Shown here one piece after another: positions 42,950 through 52,367 of a stretch of DNA of 64,000 nt. Made by a program: the position numbers and the translations under genes. The notes below the pieces were generated by a model. It was not told the origin of the DNA. It did not search any database and saw nothing but the letters and a program-made list of their open reading frames with translations. Position 1 is the stretch's first letter, and each line of letters starts with the position of its first letter. Origin of the DNA: CAUZIZ01 sp965218775 (GTDB taxonomy: Bacteria; Acidobacteriota; UBA6911; RPQK01; JAJDTT01); NCBI GenBank assembly GCA_965218775.1, contig CBDCLS010000005.1:2046001-2110000 (forward strand). The letters run 5' to 3'.

Positions 42950-44421
42950 AGGACATTCCCCAAAAATTGAGGGTGAATTCTCTCAAGTAGTTGAGAACAA
43001 GAGAGTAGGGCGATAAGGGAAGTGGGATGGGTTGAAATTGGGAGAAAATGGGGGAACTGTCGACCCCCAAAAGTGTGGGTCCCTAGCGCTTAGACTGGTT
43101 GGCGGAACTCCAAACCCAACAACCAATTAAGCGGAGGGACCCAGATGCATGATGCCAAAGTAGCGTGGAAGATTCGAGAGCAGCTGAGAGAATTTTCGGG
43201 GAAGGTCTCTGAAGGATTACCGAAGACCGCCGCTCGTTTGATCCGGGAGGTGCTCTACGGGATGCAGTGTCGGGCGTCGGTCCGGCTCAGCGAGATTGCG
43301 CGAGCACTGGAGGAGGAGATCGCTCTGAAGAAAGTCATCGAGCGGCTGAGCCGCCAACTCAACCGTCAGGGATTGAGAGGAGCGGTGGGAAAGAATCTGC
43401 TGGAGTTGGCGGCCTGGCGGGTGGAGAAGGAGACGCTGTTGATTGTGGACCCCACGGATGTGAGTAAGCCATATGCCCGGAAGATGCAATACCTGGCGCG
43501 GGTCCGGGACGGCTCCCGAGGGGAGATCCGAGATGGATACTGGTGCTGTGAGGTGGTCGGAGCGAGGCGGGGGAGTGCCGAGGTGCTGCCGTTGTACCAG
43601 GAGCTGTACTCGCAGAAAGCGCCGGACTTTGTGAGCGAAAACGACGAGATCCTCAAGGCGATTGGGCGAGTCTCCAAAGCCACCCAAGGGCGAGGGATCT
43701 GGGTGATGGACCGGGGAGGGGATCGGGAGGAGATCCTCGAAGTCCTGCTGAAGCGGGGACACCCGTTCCTGGTGTGCCAGCGGGGGGATCGTCACCTGAT
43801 CTCAGGGCGCAGCAAGAAGAGCGCCGAGGAGTGGGCGCGTGGTTGTCGGCGCCGCTACCGGGAAGTCGTGATCAAGGAGACGAGTGCGGGGGAGAAGGTC
43901 TACCGGTTGGAGTTTGGGGCCCGAGGGGTGCGTTTGCCCGGTTTCGACCAATCGCTGTACCTGGTGGTGGTGGATGGCTTTGGCCCCCGTCCCCTGATGC
44001 TTCTGACGAACCAGACGGTCAAACGCTCGCGCAAGAGCCAGTGGCGGGTGGTCGAGAGCTATCTGAGCCGCTGGCGTGTCGAGGAAACGATCCGATTTAT
44101 CAAGCAGAGCTACGAGTTGGAAGACATCCGTTTGCTCAAGTATGAGCGCCTGCGCAATATGGCCGCCTTGGTCATGATCGCCGCCTTCTTCGCCTGTGTC
44201 TATCTGGGTAAAAGGGCCAAGCTGGCCCTTCTGGTCCAACACATCGAGCAGGCAGCCAAACGGATCTACGGCATCCCGGAGTTCCGCTTCTATGCCATAG
44301 CCGATGGCATCAAGCAGCTCCTATTCGGCCGCCACAGCGGGATTGGCGGGGCTCGACCCGATCCCAGCTCCCGTCAGCTGTCCCTGCTTCCTCTGGGCCT
44401 CTGAAAAATGGGGAATGTCCA
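42950..44421 (+). mobile_element. IS4-type insertion sequence, 1472 bp
   Basis: The ends are inverted (GGACATTCCCCA on both sides, outermost base mismatched). The 11-base target duplication GCTATAGAGTC is exact at 42939-42949 and 44422-44432, a length typical of IS4-related groups. It contains one transposase gene on the plus strand, in the same orientation as the interrupted toxin. Confidence 0.92.
43145..44404 (+). CDS. IS4-like DDE transposase
   Basis: 419 residues. DDE-type landmarks: ETLLIVDPTDVSKPYARKMQ (first Asp), GIWVMDRGGDREEILEVLLK (second Asp) and SRWRVEETIRFIKQSYELED (Glu with the R/K neighbours of the YREK-type motif). N-terminal ~90 residues are helical and likely bind the ends. 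Full length, no frameshift, so the element may still move. Subgroup of IS4 not determined. Confidence 0.9.
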   Translation: MHDAKVAWKIREQLREFSGKVSEGLPKTAARLIREVLYGMQCRASVRLSEIARALEEEIALKKVIERLSRQLNRQGLRGAVGKNLLELAAWRVEKETLLIVDPTDVSKPYARKMQYLARVRDGSRGEIRDGYWCCEVVGARRGSAEVLPLYQELYSQKAPDFVSENDEILKAIGRVSKATQGRGIWVMDRGGDREEILEVLLKRGHPFLVCQRGDRHLISGRSKKSAEEWARGCRRRYREVVIKETSAGEKVYRLEFGARGVRLPGFDQSLYLVVVDGFGPRPLMLLTNQTVKRSRKSQWRVVESYLSRWRVEETIRFIKQSYELEDIRLLKYERLRNMAALVMIAAFFACVYLGKRAKLALLVQHIEQAAKRIYGIPEFRFYAIADGIKQLLFGRHSGIGGARPDPSSRQLSLLPLGL

Positions 44422-44545
44422 GCTATAGAGTCTATTTCGTCCGGCGAGAGAAAGTTGTTATTATCCTTCTCTGTGGAGGCTCGAAGTCCAGCCAAAGCAG
44501 GGATATTCGGCGAGCCAAGCAGCTTGCTAGAGAAATCGAGGACTG

Positions 44546-44833
44546 ATGGCTATGGTCAAGGTAACAGAATTTGATCCGAGTGCGTTTCTCGACGACGAGA
44601 AGGTTATTGCAGAGTATTTGACCGCAGCGTTGGAGGACGACAATCCTGATGTTTTTCTCGCTGCAGTAGGCAACGTTGCGAAAGCTCGTGGCATGAGCGC
44701 TATAGCGGAGAGCACGGGCTTGGGCCGCGAAAGCCTATATAAGGCCATGGCTCCAGGAGCCAAGCCGCGCTATGACACCGTGTTGAAGGTGCTACATAGC
44801 CTGGGTGTTAAGGTCACGGTGTCAGCGGCCTAG
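44546..44833 (+). CDS. HI1420-like helix-turn-helix antitoxin left without an intact toxin
   Basis: 95 residues. The opening VTEFDPSAFLDDEKVIAEYL and the DNA-binding part (ARGMSAIAESTGLGRESLYK, then KPRYDTVLKVLHSLGVKVTV) are standard for antidotes paired with HI1419-type toxins. Its start overlaps the toxin stop codon (TGATG). Because the toxin is interrupted, this is an orphan antitoxin that could still repress its palindromic promoter or neutralise a related toxin elsewhere. Confidence 0.88.
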   Translation: MAMVKVTEFDPSAFLDDEKVIAEYLTAALEDDNPDVFLAAVGNVAKARGMSAIAESTGLGRESLYKAMAPGAKPRYDTVLKVLHSLGVKVTVSAA

Positions 44834-45028
44834 CGGCGGCGGACATTGAAGGTGGCTATCATTAGTAAAAAACCCTGGCTAGGGCGGGCTAGGGCAGGAG
44901 ACCGTATCCAACAGGCGGCAAGGCCTGAGGCCCGGCCCATCGGCCCCATGGCTACCAAACTACTTGACCGGTGACGGACACACAGGCTGGTGTCTCCCCC
45001 GTCCGGGCAAAACTGCTAGTATCAGCAA

Positions 45029-46240
45029 ATGGCGCTCACGATGGGGGCGAGTCGCTCCCGACCGCTGAGTCTCCTCGACCGATTCGGCTGCGCCTCCACC
45101 CGATCACCCTCGGAGCTCCAGGACGAGTTGAGCAGCCAGGCCCAGAAGCTAGTCCAGAAAGCCTTCGAAGGGATTGAAAGAGGGGCACTGCTGGACTACC
45201 ACGCCCACATTTCTGGACTGGGGACGGGTGGGACGGGAACCTTCGTCAACCCACGCATGCTCACCTGGCGCCATCCGGTCCAGCACCTGAAGTTCAGAGT
45301 CTTCATCAGCGGCTACGGCGTCAAGGATCTGCCCAGGGCGGACCAACAGGCTGTGGACCGGCTACTGGATCTCATACGAAACATCGAGGGTCACGGGAAG
45401 TGTGCCCTCCTTGCCTTCGACCGCCATCTGAAGCCCGACGGCACGCCCGATCTCGAACACACGTCCTTCCACGTCCCCAATGACTATGTATTCGAACTGG
45501 CCCGAGCCCATCCGGACTGTTTCCACCCCGTCATGAGCATCCACCCTTATCGTCCGGATGCCCTGGAAGAGATGGACCGCTGGGCCGGCCAGGGCGGGCG
45601 GATCCTCAAGTGGCTCCCTAACGCCATGGGCATGGATCCAGCCGACGAGCGCTGCATTCCCTTCTACGAACGGATGAGGAAGCACCAGCTCATCCTCCTC
45701 ACCCACGTCGGAGGAGAACAGGCCGTGGAAGGCGAGGAGTATCAGAAGCTGGGCAACCCCCTCCGGCTGCGGCTTCCCCTGAAGTTGGGGCTGCGGGTAA
45801 TCATGGCCCATTGTGCCAGCCTGGGATCCGATGTGGACCTGGAGAATCACCAGCACCCCCGGCTTTCGAGCTTCGACCTTTTTCTTCGCATGATGGAGGA
45901 TGAGCGATACCAGGGGCGACTCTTCGGCGAGCTCTCGTCTACCACCCAGTTCAACCGCCAGGAGGTCCTGGCCACCTTGCTGGAAAGGAGGGAGCTCCAT
46001 TCCCGCCTGGTCAACGGGACCGACTATCCCCTGCCAGCCGTCAACATGGTGATCCAGACCCGCACTCTCCGGAAGGCGGGATATATCACGACCCATGAAA
46101 GGGCCAGTCTCAACGAGATCTACGACTTCAATCCTCTGCTCTTCGACTTCGTCCTGAAGCGGACCATCCGGCATCCCACCCTGGGAAACCGCTTCCCGGC
46201 CTCGATTTTCACTGCGCACCCGGATCTTGTATTGGATTAG
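45029..46240 (+). CDS. Amidohydrolase-fold metal-dependent hydrolase
   Basis: 403 residues, no signal peptide. The metal HxH motif is in LLDYHAHISGLGTGGTGTF near residue 55; further barrel motifs are HPVMSIHPYRPDALEEMDRW, LILLTHVGGEQAVEGE (His), LRVIMAHCASLGSDVDLENH (His) and SRLVNGTDYPLPAVNM (metal Asp). All metal ligands of the amidohydrolase superfamily thus appear present. Substrate unknown. No clear ribosome-binding site precedes the ATG, so the true start may be slightly downstream. Orientation and spacing (85 bases) allow co-transcription with the serine hydrolase that follows. Confidence 0.75.
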   Translation: MALTMGASRSRPLSLLDRFGCASTRSPSELQDELSSQAQKLVQKAFEGIERGALLDYHAHISGLGTGGTGTFVNPRMLTWRHPVQHLKFRVFISGYGVKDLPRADQQAVDRLLDLIRNIEGHGKCALLAFDRHLKPDGTPDLEHTSFHVPNDYVFELARAHPDCFHPVMSIHPYRPDALEEMDRWAGQGGRILKWLPNAMGMDPADERCIPFYERMRKHQLILLTHVGGEQAVEGEEYQKLGNPLRLRLPLKLGLRVIMAHCASLGSDVDLENHQHPRLSSFDLFLRMMEDERYQGRLFGELSSTTQFNRQEVLATLLERRELHSRLVNGTDYPLPAVNMVIQTRTLRKAGYITTHERASLNEIYDFNPLLFDFVLKRTIRHPTLGNRFPASIFTAHPDLVLD

Positions 46241-46325
46241 AGGGGGCCCAAGGGTCTCGAGGATTAGAACATCGATCCACTGGAGATCCAGAGGCTGCCA
46301 GACTTGCTGATTGAGGACTAATTGC

Positions 46326-47516
46326 ATGGAACGCGAGACCCTGTCGGAATCCCTGGAGATGGCGGCTCCCGAGTCGGTTGGTATGTCCGGCGTTCAGCTG
46401 GATGGGGCTAGCGACTACGTGCGGCAAATGGTGGAGATTGGAGCCATTCCCTTGGCGGAGGTGCTGGTTGCGCGACGGTCAAGGGTCGTACTCCATCGCA
46501 GCTTCGTGAACTCAGAGGTTTCGGCAAGGGGCCTCGAGATCGCGCCAGAGCGTATCTTCGAGATCGCCTCCGTCACCAAGGTCTTGTGCGCACTTATTGT
46601 GATGAAGCTGGTGGAGATGGGCAGGGTATCGTTGGAAGTCCCGGTGGCTGAGTATATTCCGGAGTTCGGCCGATTTGGCAAGGAAACTGTAACGCCCAGG
46701 CACCTGTTGTCTCATTCCTCAGGAATGCAAGATCTCATCGATGGGCCGGAACCGACTTCGTTCGATGAACTGCTGGAAAGGATCTTTGAGCAATCTTTGG
46801 TGTTTGAACCCGGCACCCGATCGAGTTACAGCACCCTGGGCTTCGACGTGCTGGTTGAAATCATGCGAAGGGTGACAGGTAGGGAGCTGTCAGATCTGGG
46901 CGAAGAATTGTTGTTTGGTCCCTTGGGTCTGACGCATACGCACTTTCGGTCGTCTGGAGAGTGGCGTGAACAAGTGGTTCCAATCTTTGACAGAGAACTG
47001 GTTCCGCATCGTGACCCGTTTGATGCAGGGCTGGAGATCCACCGGCATTTCCGGTTCTCCGTAGGCGGTGCTCGAGGCTGCTCCCGCGTCTTGGACCTGG
47101 CTGCAATCGGTCAGATGATGCTGAACAAGGGCACCTATGGTGGCAACAGAGTCCTTTCGCCAACCAGCGTAGAGCGCATGGTGGAAAGACAATTCTCGTG
47201 GGCGGATACACCGGAGAGGTTGTGCAGTCCTCAAAAATACCATTTCATTAGCAAAGGACTGGGGTGGATGGTTCGTGGCGATGCGCTCTTCCTGGGGTCC
47301 GACCTCATGAGTCCGAGGGCCTTTTTCCACGGAGGCGCCTATGGTTCGCGCCTGATCGTAGATCCTGACTACGAACTTGTGACGGTGTTCTCGACCAGCG
47401 TCTGGCATGATCATGCGCCAATCCCCGTGGGCAGGAGAGAGACAATACCCAAGCCAGCAGATCATGTAGTCAAAATCCAACAGGTGTTCGGAAATATGGT
47501 TTTTGCGGCGCATTGA
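46326..47516 (+). CDS. Serine hydrolase of the beta-lactamase / class C family
   Basis: 396 residues from the ATG at 46326 (GAGGA upstream). Active-site motifs: SVTK at 82-85 (catalytic Ser and Lys), YSTLG near residue 160 (Tyr), and FFHGGAYGSRLIVDPDYELV (HGG in place of KTG). This set is typical of beta-lactamase-related esterases and peptidases (family S12 and EstB-like), not of resistance enzymes specifically. No leader peptide, so cytoplasmic. Neighbours are hydrolases of small molecules. Confidence 0.85.
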   Translation: MERETLSESLEMAAPESVGMSGVQLDGASDYVRQMVEIGAIPLAEVLVARRSRVVLHRSFVNSEVSARGLEIAPERIFEIASVTKVLCALIVMKLVEMGRVSLEVPVAEYIPEFGRFGKETVTPRHLLSHSSGMQDLIDGPEPTSFDELLERIFEQSLVFEPGTRSSYSTLGFDVLVEIMRRVTGRELSDLGEELLFGPLGLTHTHFRSSGEWREQVVPIFDRELVPHRDPFDAGLEIHRHFRFSVGGARGCSRVLDLAAIGQMMLNKGTYGGNRVLSPTSVERMVERQFSWADTPERLCSPQKYHFISKGLGWMVRGDALFLGSDLMSPRAFFHGGAYGSRLIVDPDYELVTVFSTSVWHDHAPIPVGRRETIPKPADHVVKIQQVFGNMVFAAH

Positions 47517-47729
47517 TTGGTAGGGTAAGAGTGACCGGGATCAGGAGCACCTCCAGTATGCCGGAAGGGTGTAGCGCCTGGCCGAAAAATGCTAGTCAGA
47601 ATCACTCGGACAGACTTTCTGCGGATCACGAGGGCTCGTTGACGAACGGCCAGAGTCCTGTTAGCTTCAGGCTGTAACACAGATTCTGACGCCCAATCTG
47701 CGATCGGATCCAGCTCAAACGACGAGGCA

Positions 47730-49058
47730 ATGATGCAGTCTTCGCCAGTCGACAGAGCCATGCAGAATGCAAGACTCAGGGCATGGATGGTTTCCCTGGT
47801 GCTCATCCTGGCGGTGACACCGCAAGCGGCGAAGCCGGCCGAGAAGAACGAAGCGTGGGAGAAGCGGGCCCGAGCCTACCTGAAGAGTATTCTGTACACC
47901 CGAAAGCAGTTGGAGGACTGGATTTCCGGTAGAGCCACGCTGGGAGAGGCCTACGACAGCCAACTCGGGTGGTTGTTCGCCGACAGACGGGTCAAACACG
48001 GAGTCGATGGATCGATCTCTACCTATCGGTATTCGGGTGCCCGCCGAACCATCATGTACGGCGGCAACTCCTGTCGGATCAATACCTACGGAAACAGTTT
48101 CACTCACTGCGACCAGGTCAGTGACGGCGAGACCTGGCAGGAAGTTCTCGCTGCCCACCTGTGTGAACCCTTGCGCAACTTCGGAGTCGGTGGGTATTCC
48201 GTCTACCAGGCCTACCTGAGAATGAAGCGGGAGGAAACTCGTACGCCCAGCCAGTACATCATCTTTAACATCTACGACGACGATCATTATCGCAATCTGC
48301 ATGGCTGGCGAAACATTCGATTGGGCTATACGACCGGAATGTGGCCAGCTGTGGTCGGCTCCACCATGCCTTACGTTGCGGTGAATCCTGCAACCGGGCG
48401 ATTTGCCGAGTTCGGAAACCCCTGTCCCACCCCCGAATCCATCCACAACCTCAGCGACCTTGATTGGGTGTTCGAGCGATTCAAGGACGACTTCGTTCTT
48501 AAGATCGTCCTGGCCCAGAGGCATCTAGGGAAGAACTCCCCTCAGGCGAGCTATGACCTGTTTGAGATGCTGGCTCGGGAACACGGCCTCGAGATCAGCA
48601 TCGACAACCCAGAGGAGCTGCGCCAAACCGCACAGATGCTCTACACCAGAGCCGCACTCTTCGCCACGATGAGAATCGTCGAGCAGATCGAGCAGTTTGC
48701 ATCGGCTCAGAAAAAGCAAGTCCTATTTGTGCTCTCCTACGGGCGAAGAAAAACAGCACAGGTGCTGAGAACGGGAGTTCGTTTTGACCAGGCGCTTCTT
48801 GATTTTCTGGAAGACAAGGAGCTGCCTTATGTAGACTTGATGGAGGCTCACCGGGTGGATTTCGCTCAGTTCAACCTGAGCGTGGACACTTACATCGAGC
48901 GCTATTGGATCGGTCACTACAATCCACAAGGCAACTTTTTCCAGGCGTTCGCCATCAAGGACAAGCTGGTCGAGCTTCTCGACCCAAAGCCCACGAGCTA
49001 CTCGACCGACAGGTCAAGCTACATAGAGATGAAGCCCCGTACGTCCCAAGAGAGGTAG
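47730..49058 (+). CDS. Exported SGNH/GDSL-like hydrolase
   Basis: 442 residues with a probable signal peptide (WMVSLVLILAVTPQAAKPA). Block I is INTYGNSFTHCDQVSDGETW with Ser123 as the likely nucleophile; NFGVGGYSVYQAYLRMK supplies the block II glycine; and YWIGHYNPQGNFFQAFAIKD near the C-terminus gives the His. The family deacylates carbohydrates or lipids. An in-frame ATG pair and later ATG (residue 11) make the exact start uncertain. It stands between the serine hydrolase and a decayed higBA locus. Confidence 0.72.
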   Translation: MMQSSPVDRAMQNARLRAWMVSLVLILAVTPQAAKPAEKNEAWEKRARAYLKSILYTRKQLEDWISGRATLGEAYDSQLGWLFADRRVKHGVDGSISTYRYSGARRTIMYGGNSCRINTYGNSFTHCDQVSDGETWQEVLAAHLCEPLRNFGVGGYSVYQAYLRMKREETRTPSQYIIFNIYDDDHYRNLHGWRNIRLGYTTGMWPAVVGSTMPYVAVNPATGRFAEFGNPCPTPESIHNLSDLDWVFERFKDDFVLKIVLAQRHLGKNSPQASYDLFEMLAREHGLEISIDNPEELRQTAQMLYTRAALFATMRIVEQIEQFASAQKKQVLFVLSYGRRKTAQVLRTGVRFDQALLDFLEDKELPYVDLMEAHRVDFAQFNLSVDTYIERYWIGHYNPQGNFFQAFAIKDKLVELLDPKPTSYSTDRSSYIEMKPRTSQER

Positions 49059-49113
49059 GCATTGCCTTCACGGAGGGCGCTTATGACCTGGAAGAACTTT
49101 ACCCGTCGACAGT

Positions 49114-49531
49114 TCACGAAGCATCTGACCATCCTTGGTGCACTGCCAATGAGCTCACCCAGGCTGATTCCGCGGGGGGTTGAATCAAGACTTCTGCGGG
49201 AATGTTCATCTCGTCTGCGAGCTTTCGAATCATCCTAAGGGAAAGACCCCGCTTCCGACTCAGAATCTCCGATACTCGCCCTCGACCAAATGCCAAGGAC
49301 ATTCTGCAGTTCTCGCCGAGTCTTTCCTTCTTGTTCGAGACGAAACAAGATTGCGTCAATTGGGTCTGGAGGTGGTATCTCCTCGTGCTCCTGCTCATAG
49401 ACCTCTACCAGTGTTGCGAGCACCTCGAGCTCCTCAGCCTGGCGAGTTCCCGACTTGGAGTCCCACAATGCCTCGATCTGGGCCAGGGCTGCCCGGTAGT
49501 CAGAGTCCGTCTTGATAGGTTTGATATTCAT
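49114..49531 (-). pseudogene. higA: Frameshifted HigA antitoxin
   Basis: The upstream frame gives MNIKPIKTDSDYRAALAQIE, ELEVLATLVEVYEQEHEEIP and ILFRLEQEGKTRRELQNVLG; the downstream frame continues FGRGRVSEILSRKRGLSLRM and LADEMNIPAEVLIQPPAESA. Together they are a full HigA, but one extra base near 49291 breaks the frame between the two helix-turn-helix halves. The antitoxin would lack its DNA-recognition and C-terminal parts. A toxin remnant lies directly upstream. Confidence 0.85.
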
Positions 49532-49540
49532 GCTTTGCGC

Positions 49541-49628
49541 TCACACTGTTCGTGCATCGACTCGGTCGTATTCCTTGTGGGTACCAATGAATCGCACGTA
49601 CACGATACCCAGATCGGAATTGCGGGTT
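49541..49628 (-). pseudogene. higB: C-terminal remnant of a HigB toxin
   Basis: About 29 codons survive: SDLGIVYVRFIGTHKEYDRV then DARTV and a stop, the standard end of HigB ribonuclease toxins that precede this type of HigA. Everything upstream is lost and replaced by AT-rich sequence. The toxin is therefore inactive, and this locus is a double relic. Confidence 0.82.
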
Positions 49629-49646
49629 AAAAAAGAAGGAAAAATA

Positions 49647-49760
49647 ATGAGAGATGTGACTGTTGATGTGAAAAAGTTTATTGAGAACTACTACTGCCCT
49701 CTCCCAGATCGACTGGCCTCCGGAAAGCAACTTCTTATTTACTTCAGGAGATCATTCTAA
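49647..49760 (+). CDS. Possible 37-residue leader ORF before the symporter
   Basis: ATG 49647 follows AAGGA and opens a frame (MRDVTVDVKKFIENYYCPLP...) whose TAA stop abuts the symporter ATG. The stretch is more AT-rich than its surroundings. Tight juxtaposition would allow translational coupling, but the ORF could be chance. Confidence 0.3.
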   Translation: MRDVTVDVKKFIENYYCPLPDRLASGKQLLIYFRRSF

Positions 49761-51299
49761 ATGTCCGAGGGACATCTGGCGCGGTGGCAGGATCTGGTGG
49801 TCATCGCTCTCAGCGTGGGCGTCATGGTCGCCATCGGGGTTTACTGCGCGCGCAGAACGCGTTCCTCAGACGCTTACTTTCTTGCCAACCGTAGCATGCC
49901 GGGGTGGGTAGTCGCCTTCTCCATAATGGCGACCATCATCAGCTCGATGACCTTTCTGGCACTCCCGGGTTCTACCTTTAACGACGACTGGCGGTTTATG
50001 CCGGCACTTGCTCTCTACTTCGTTCCCGCAGCCGTTGCGTATTTCGTCTTCATGCCCTTCTTTCGCCGCGGACATGTCCGCTCAGCTTACGAATACCTGG
50101 AAAGGCGTTTCGGCACCTGGGCCAGAGTGTACGGCGCGGTGGCGTTTCTCGCTTATCACATGTTTCGAATCGGGATCATTCTCTATGCGGTAAGCCTCCC
50201 TTTTCAACGAATGAGCGGCGTGGATCTCCCCTACGTCATCTGCGTCCTCGGGATTCTGGTGGCTGTCTACACCATCGCGGGGGGGCTGCAGGCCGTCATA
50301 TACACCGATTTTCTTCAAGGACTGGCTCTCATCGCCGGAGGACTCATCTGTATGCCGATCATCGTGCAGCATCTGCCCGGTGGATTCAGCCAGATCTTCA
50401 CCGAGGCCTATGCGGACGGCAAATTATCGGTTGGCAGTACCGGCCTGAATCTGGATGAAAAGACGGTGTGGGTCATCATTCTCGTCTACCAGTTTCAGTT
50501 CCTTCAACTCGTATGCACCGACCAGACCATGGTACAGCGCTATCTAGCCATAAAGACCGACAAGGAGGCGCGCCGAGGATTCGTCTTGGGGACAGCCCTG
50601 ACCATTCCGGTCTGGCTCTATTTCAGCTTCGTTGGAACGGCACTCTACGTCTTCTATAAGAACTTCCCCACTGCGGCACTGAACAACGCAGAACCCGAAG
50701 TGGTCTTTCCGTACTTCATTCTTACGCAGGTGCCCGCGGGTGTGGCTGGCTTTGTCATTGCGGGCCTTCTGGCTGCCGCCATGTCGACGCTCGACTCCAG
50801 TATCAATGCCTCTGCCGCGACCGTGACGACCGATTTCTACCGCCGCTTCCGACCATCCGCGCGAAGCGAAAAACACTATCTTCGGGTGGGGCGCTGGTTC
50901 TCGCTGCTGTTCTCCCTGATCATGATCGGTGTGGCGTTGGTGATTCACTTCATGCGAACCGAGACTCTAATGGACATCCAGACGGTGGTCTACCCGGTTG
51001 TGAGCGCGGGTCTGTTGAGTCTCTTTGTCTTGGGATTCATGACTACCCGTGTCGATAGCCGGGCCGCTTTGATTGCCACTGTAAGCACGGTACTCCTGGT
51101 TGCGGTTTGGGTCTTTTTGACCACAGGATGGGGTGAGGAAAATTTCCCCTACCTTGCTGACCGTCTGCCGAATGAGTTTTGGGTCGGGGTCCTCCCTCAT
51201 CTTTTCTTGGTTGTCGTTGGGTATCTCCTGAGCCTGCTGCTGTCCCGCCGCCCGGCCAAGAGTCTCGATAATCTGACGATCTGGACGAGCGCTCCCTAG
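49761..51299 (+). CDS. Sodium:solute symporter (SSS family)
   Basis: 512 residues with about 13 transmembrane helices; AGGAG lies 11 bases upstream. Family marks are VYCARRTRSSDAYFLANRSM in the first loop, MATIISSMTFLALPGSTF in helix 1/2, GGLQAVIYTDFLQGLALIAG and AAAMSTLDSSINASAATVTT (sodium-site region). Such carriers take up sugars, amino acids, urea or sialic acid with sodium. The substrate cannot be deduced, though sialic acid is possible given the sialidases in the window. The fragment at 6227 is a paralogue's relic. The hydroxyacid dehydrogenase follows 67 bases downstream. Confidence 0.9.
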   Translation: MSEGHLARWQDLVVIALSVGVMVAIGVYCARRTRSSDAYFLANRSMPGWVVAFSIMATIISSMTFLALPGSTFNDDWRFMPALALYFVPAAVAYFVFMPFFRRGHVRSAYEYLERRFGTWARVYGAVAFLAYHMFRIGIILYAVSLPFQRMSGVDLPYVICVLGILVAVYTIAGGLQAVIYTDFLQGLALIAGGLICMPIIVQHLPGGFSQIFTEAYADGKLSVGSTGLNLDEKTVWVIILVYQFQFLQLVCTDQTMVQRYLAIKTDKEARRGFVLGTALTIPVWLYFSFVGTALYVFYKNFPTAALNNAEPEVVFPYFILTQVPAGVAGFVIAGLLAAAMSTLDSSINASAATVTTDFYRRFRPSARSEKHYLRVGRWFSLLFSLIMIGVALVIHFMRTETLMDIQTVVYPVVSAGLLSLFVLGFMTTRVDSRAALIATVSTVLLVAVWVFLTTGWGEENFPYLADRLPNEFWVGVLPHLFLVVVGYLLSLLLSRRPAKSLDNLTIWTSAP

Positions 51300-51366
51300 C
51301 CGCGATAATTCATAGGTTTTCGTAGCGAGGCGGTGAAAGCGACGACATGCCGAGGGGGTATCAGCG

Positions 51367-52317
51367 ATGAAGAAGGTCGTCTGGCCTGACCTTTACGACT
51401 ACACGACGGCCGACCATGCCGATGGTTGGGGCCGGCTCAACGCCTTGGCCGAGGTCGACGTCTACTTCGACAAGCCAGACCTCGACACGTACCTCAAGCG
51501 CTGCGAAGGCGCCGCGGTAGTAGTGTCCAATTGGCTGGAGCTTCCCAGGGAGGTCTTGGACCGGCTGCGCGGTCTGGAGTTGATCTGCGTCCTCGGCGTG
51601 GGAGCCGTCAACCGGATAGACCTCCAGCACGCCAGGAAGCTGGGGATCACAGTGTGCAACACCCCCCACTTCGGCGATTCGACCGTAGCCGAGTACGCCC
51701 TGGGCCTGATGCTCTCCCTCTGCCGGGGAGTCGCCAAGGCGGACAGGAGAATGCGAGAGGGTAGGTGGGAGCTGGTCGAGGGCAAGGACCTGCGGGGGAG
51801 CACACTGGGCATCGTGGGCATCGGTGGCATCGGCAGCGAGCTCGCGGCCATGGGCAACGCCCTTGGAATGAACGTCCTGGTCCACACCAAGCGCCCTTCG
51901 CCGGAGAGGGAGAAGGAGCACGGCGTACGATTCGTGGGGCTGGACGAGCTGGTGTCCACCTCCGACTTTGTGCAGCTGGCCCTCACCCTGACCGACGAGA
52001 CCGAGGGACTCATTGGGAGGCGCGAGCTGGACCTGATGAAACCCGACGCCTACCTCATCAACGTCGCCAGGGCCCAGATAGTGGACCAGACGGCCCTGCT
52101 GGACACCCTCAGAAACGACCGGATCGGGGGCTACGCCACCGACGTCTTCGAGGAGGAGCCAGCGCACAACCATCCCCTGATGGAGCTGGACAACGTCGTG
52201 GCGACCCCGCACGTGGCGTGGAACACGCCCGGAGCTGCCAAACGCATCCTCGATATCGTCGTCGACAACGTCTCATCCTTCCTGGAGGGGAACCCCAAAA
52301 ACGTCGTCGAGGTCTGA
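51367..52317 (+). CDS. D-isomer-specific 2-hydroxyacid dehydrogenase
   Basis: 316 residues. The Rossmann motif is LGIVGIGGIGSELAAMGNAL near residue 145; catalytic residues appear as NVARAQIVDQTALLDTL (Arg), DVFEEEP (Glu) and TPHVAWNT (His). It oxidises or reduces a 2-hydroxy/2-keto acid with NAD(H) in the cytoplasm; glyoxylate, glycerate or phosphoglycerate-like substrates are possible. It may act on a compound imported by the symporter upstream. It is more G+C rich than the symporter. Confidence 0.88.
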   Translation: MKKVVWPDLYDYTTADHADGWGRLNALAEVDVYFDKPDLDTYLKRCEGAAVVVSNWLELPREVLDRLRGLELICVLGVGAVNRIDLQHARKLGITVCNTPHFGDSTVAEYALGLMLSLCRGVAKADRRMREGRWELVEGKDLRGSTLGIVGIGGIGSELAAMGNALGMNVLVHTKRPSPEREKEHGVRFVGLDELVSTSDFVQLALTLTDETEGLIGRRELDLMKPDAYLINVARAQIVDQTALLDTLRNDRIGGYATDVFEEEPAHNHPLMELDNVVATPHVAWNTPGAAKRILDIVVDNVSSFLEGNPKNVVEV

Positions 52318-52367
52318 CCCGGCCTGGACAAGGTGAGACGGGCCATCGTTGAGCTGGGATACCGTCC

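Larger units (their letters stand above)
42776..44546 (+). pseudogene. RelE/HigB-type (HI1419-like) toxin gene interrupted by an IS4-type element
   Basis: The first part (42776-42949) reads LRQTDTFARWLRGLRDAKSK, then ARILARLESARLGGLGDCKA and MRIHTGGGYRV; the second part (44433-44546) continues YFVRREKVVIILLCGGSKSS to the stop, which overlaps the antitoxin ATG. Joining across one copy of the 11-base duplication restores GGYRVYFV in frame. No ATG, GTG or TTG start is found in frame; TGA and TAG precede the first codons, so the 5' end has also decayed. From the IS end a short frame runs in phase into the toxin C-terminus (from 44304) but lacks the N-terminal half. Confidence 0.85.

Noticed and set aside
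46326..47516. Antibiotic-resistance beta-lactamase
   Set aside because: No leader peptide, and HGG replaces KTG; the protein better fits the esterase/peptidase branch of the family.
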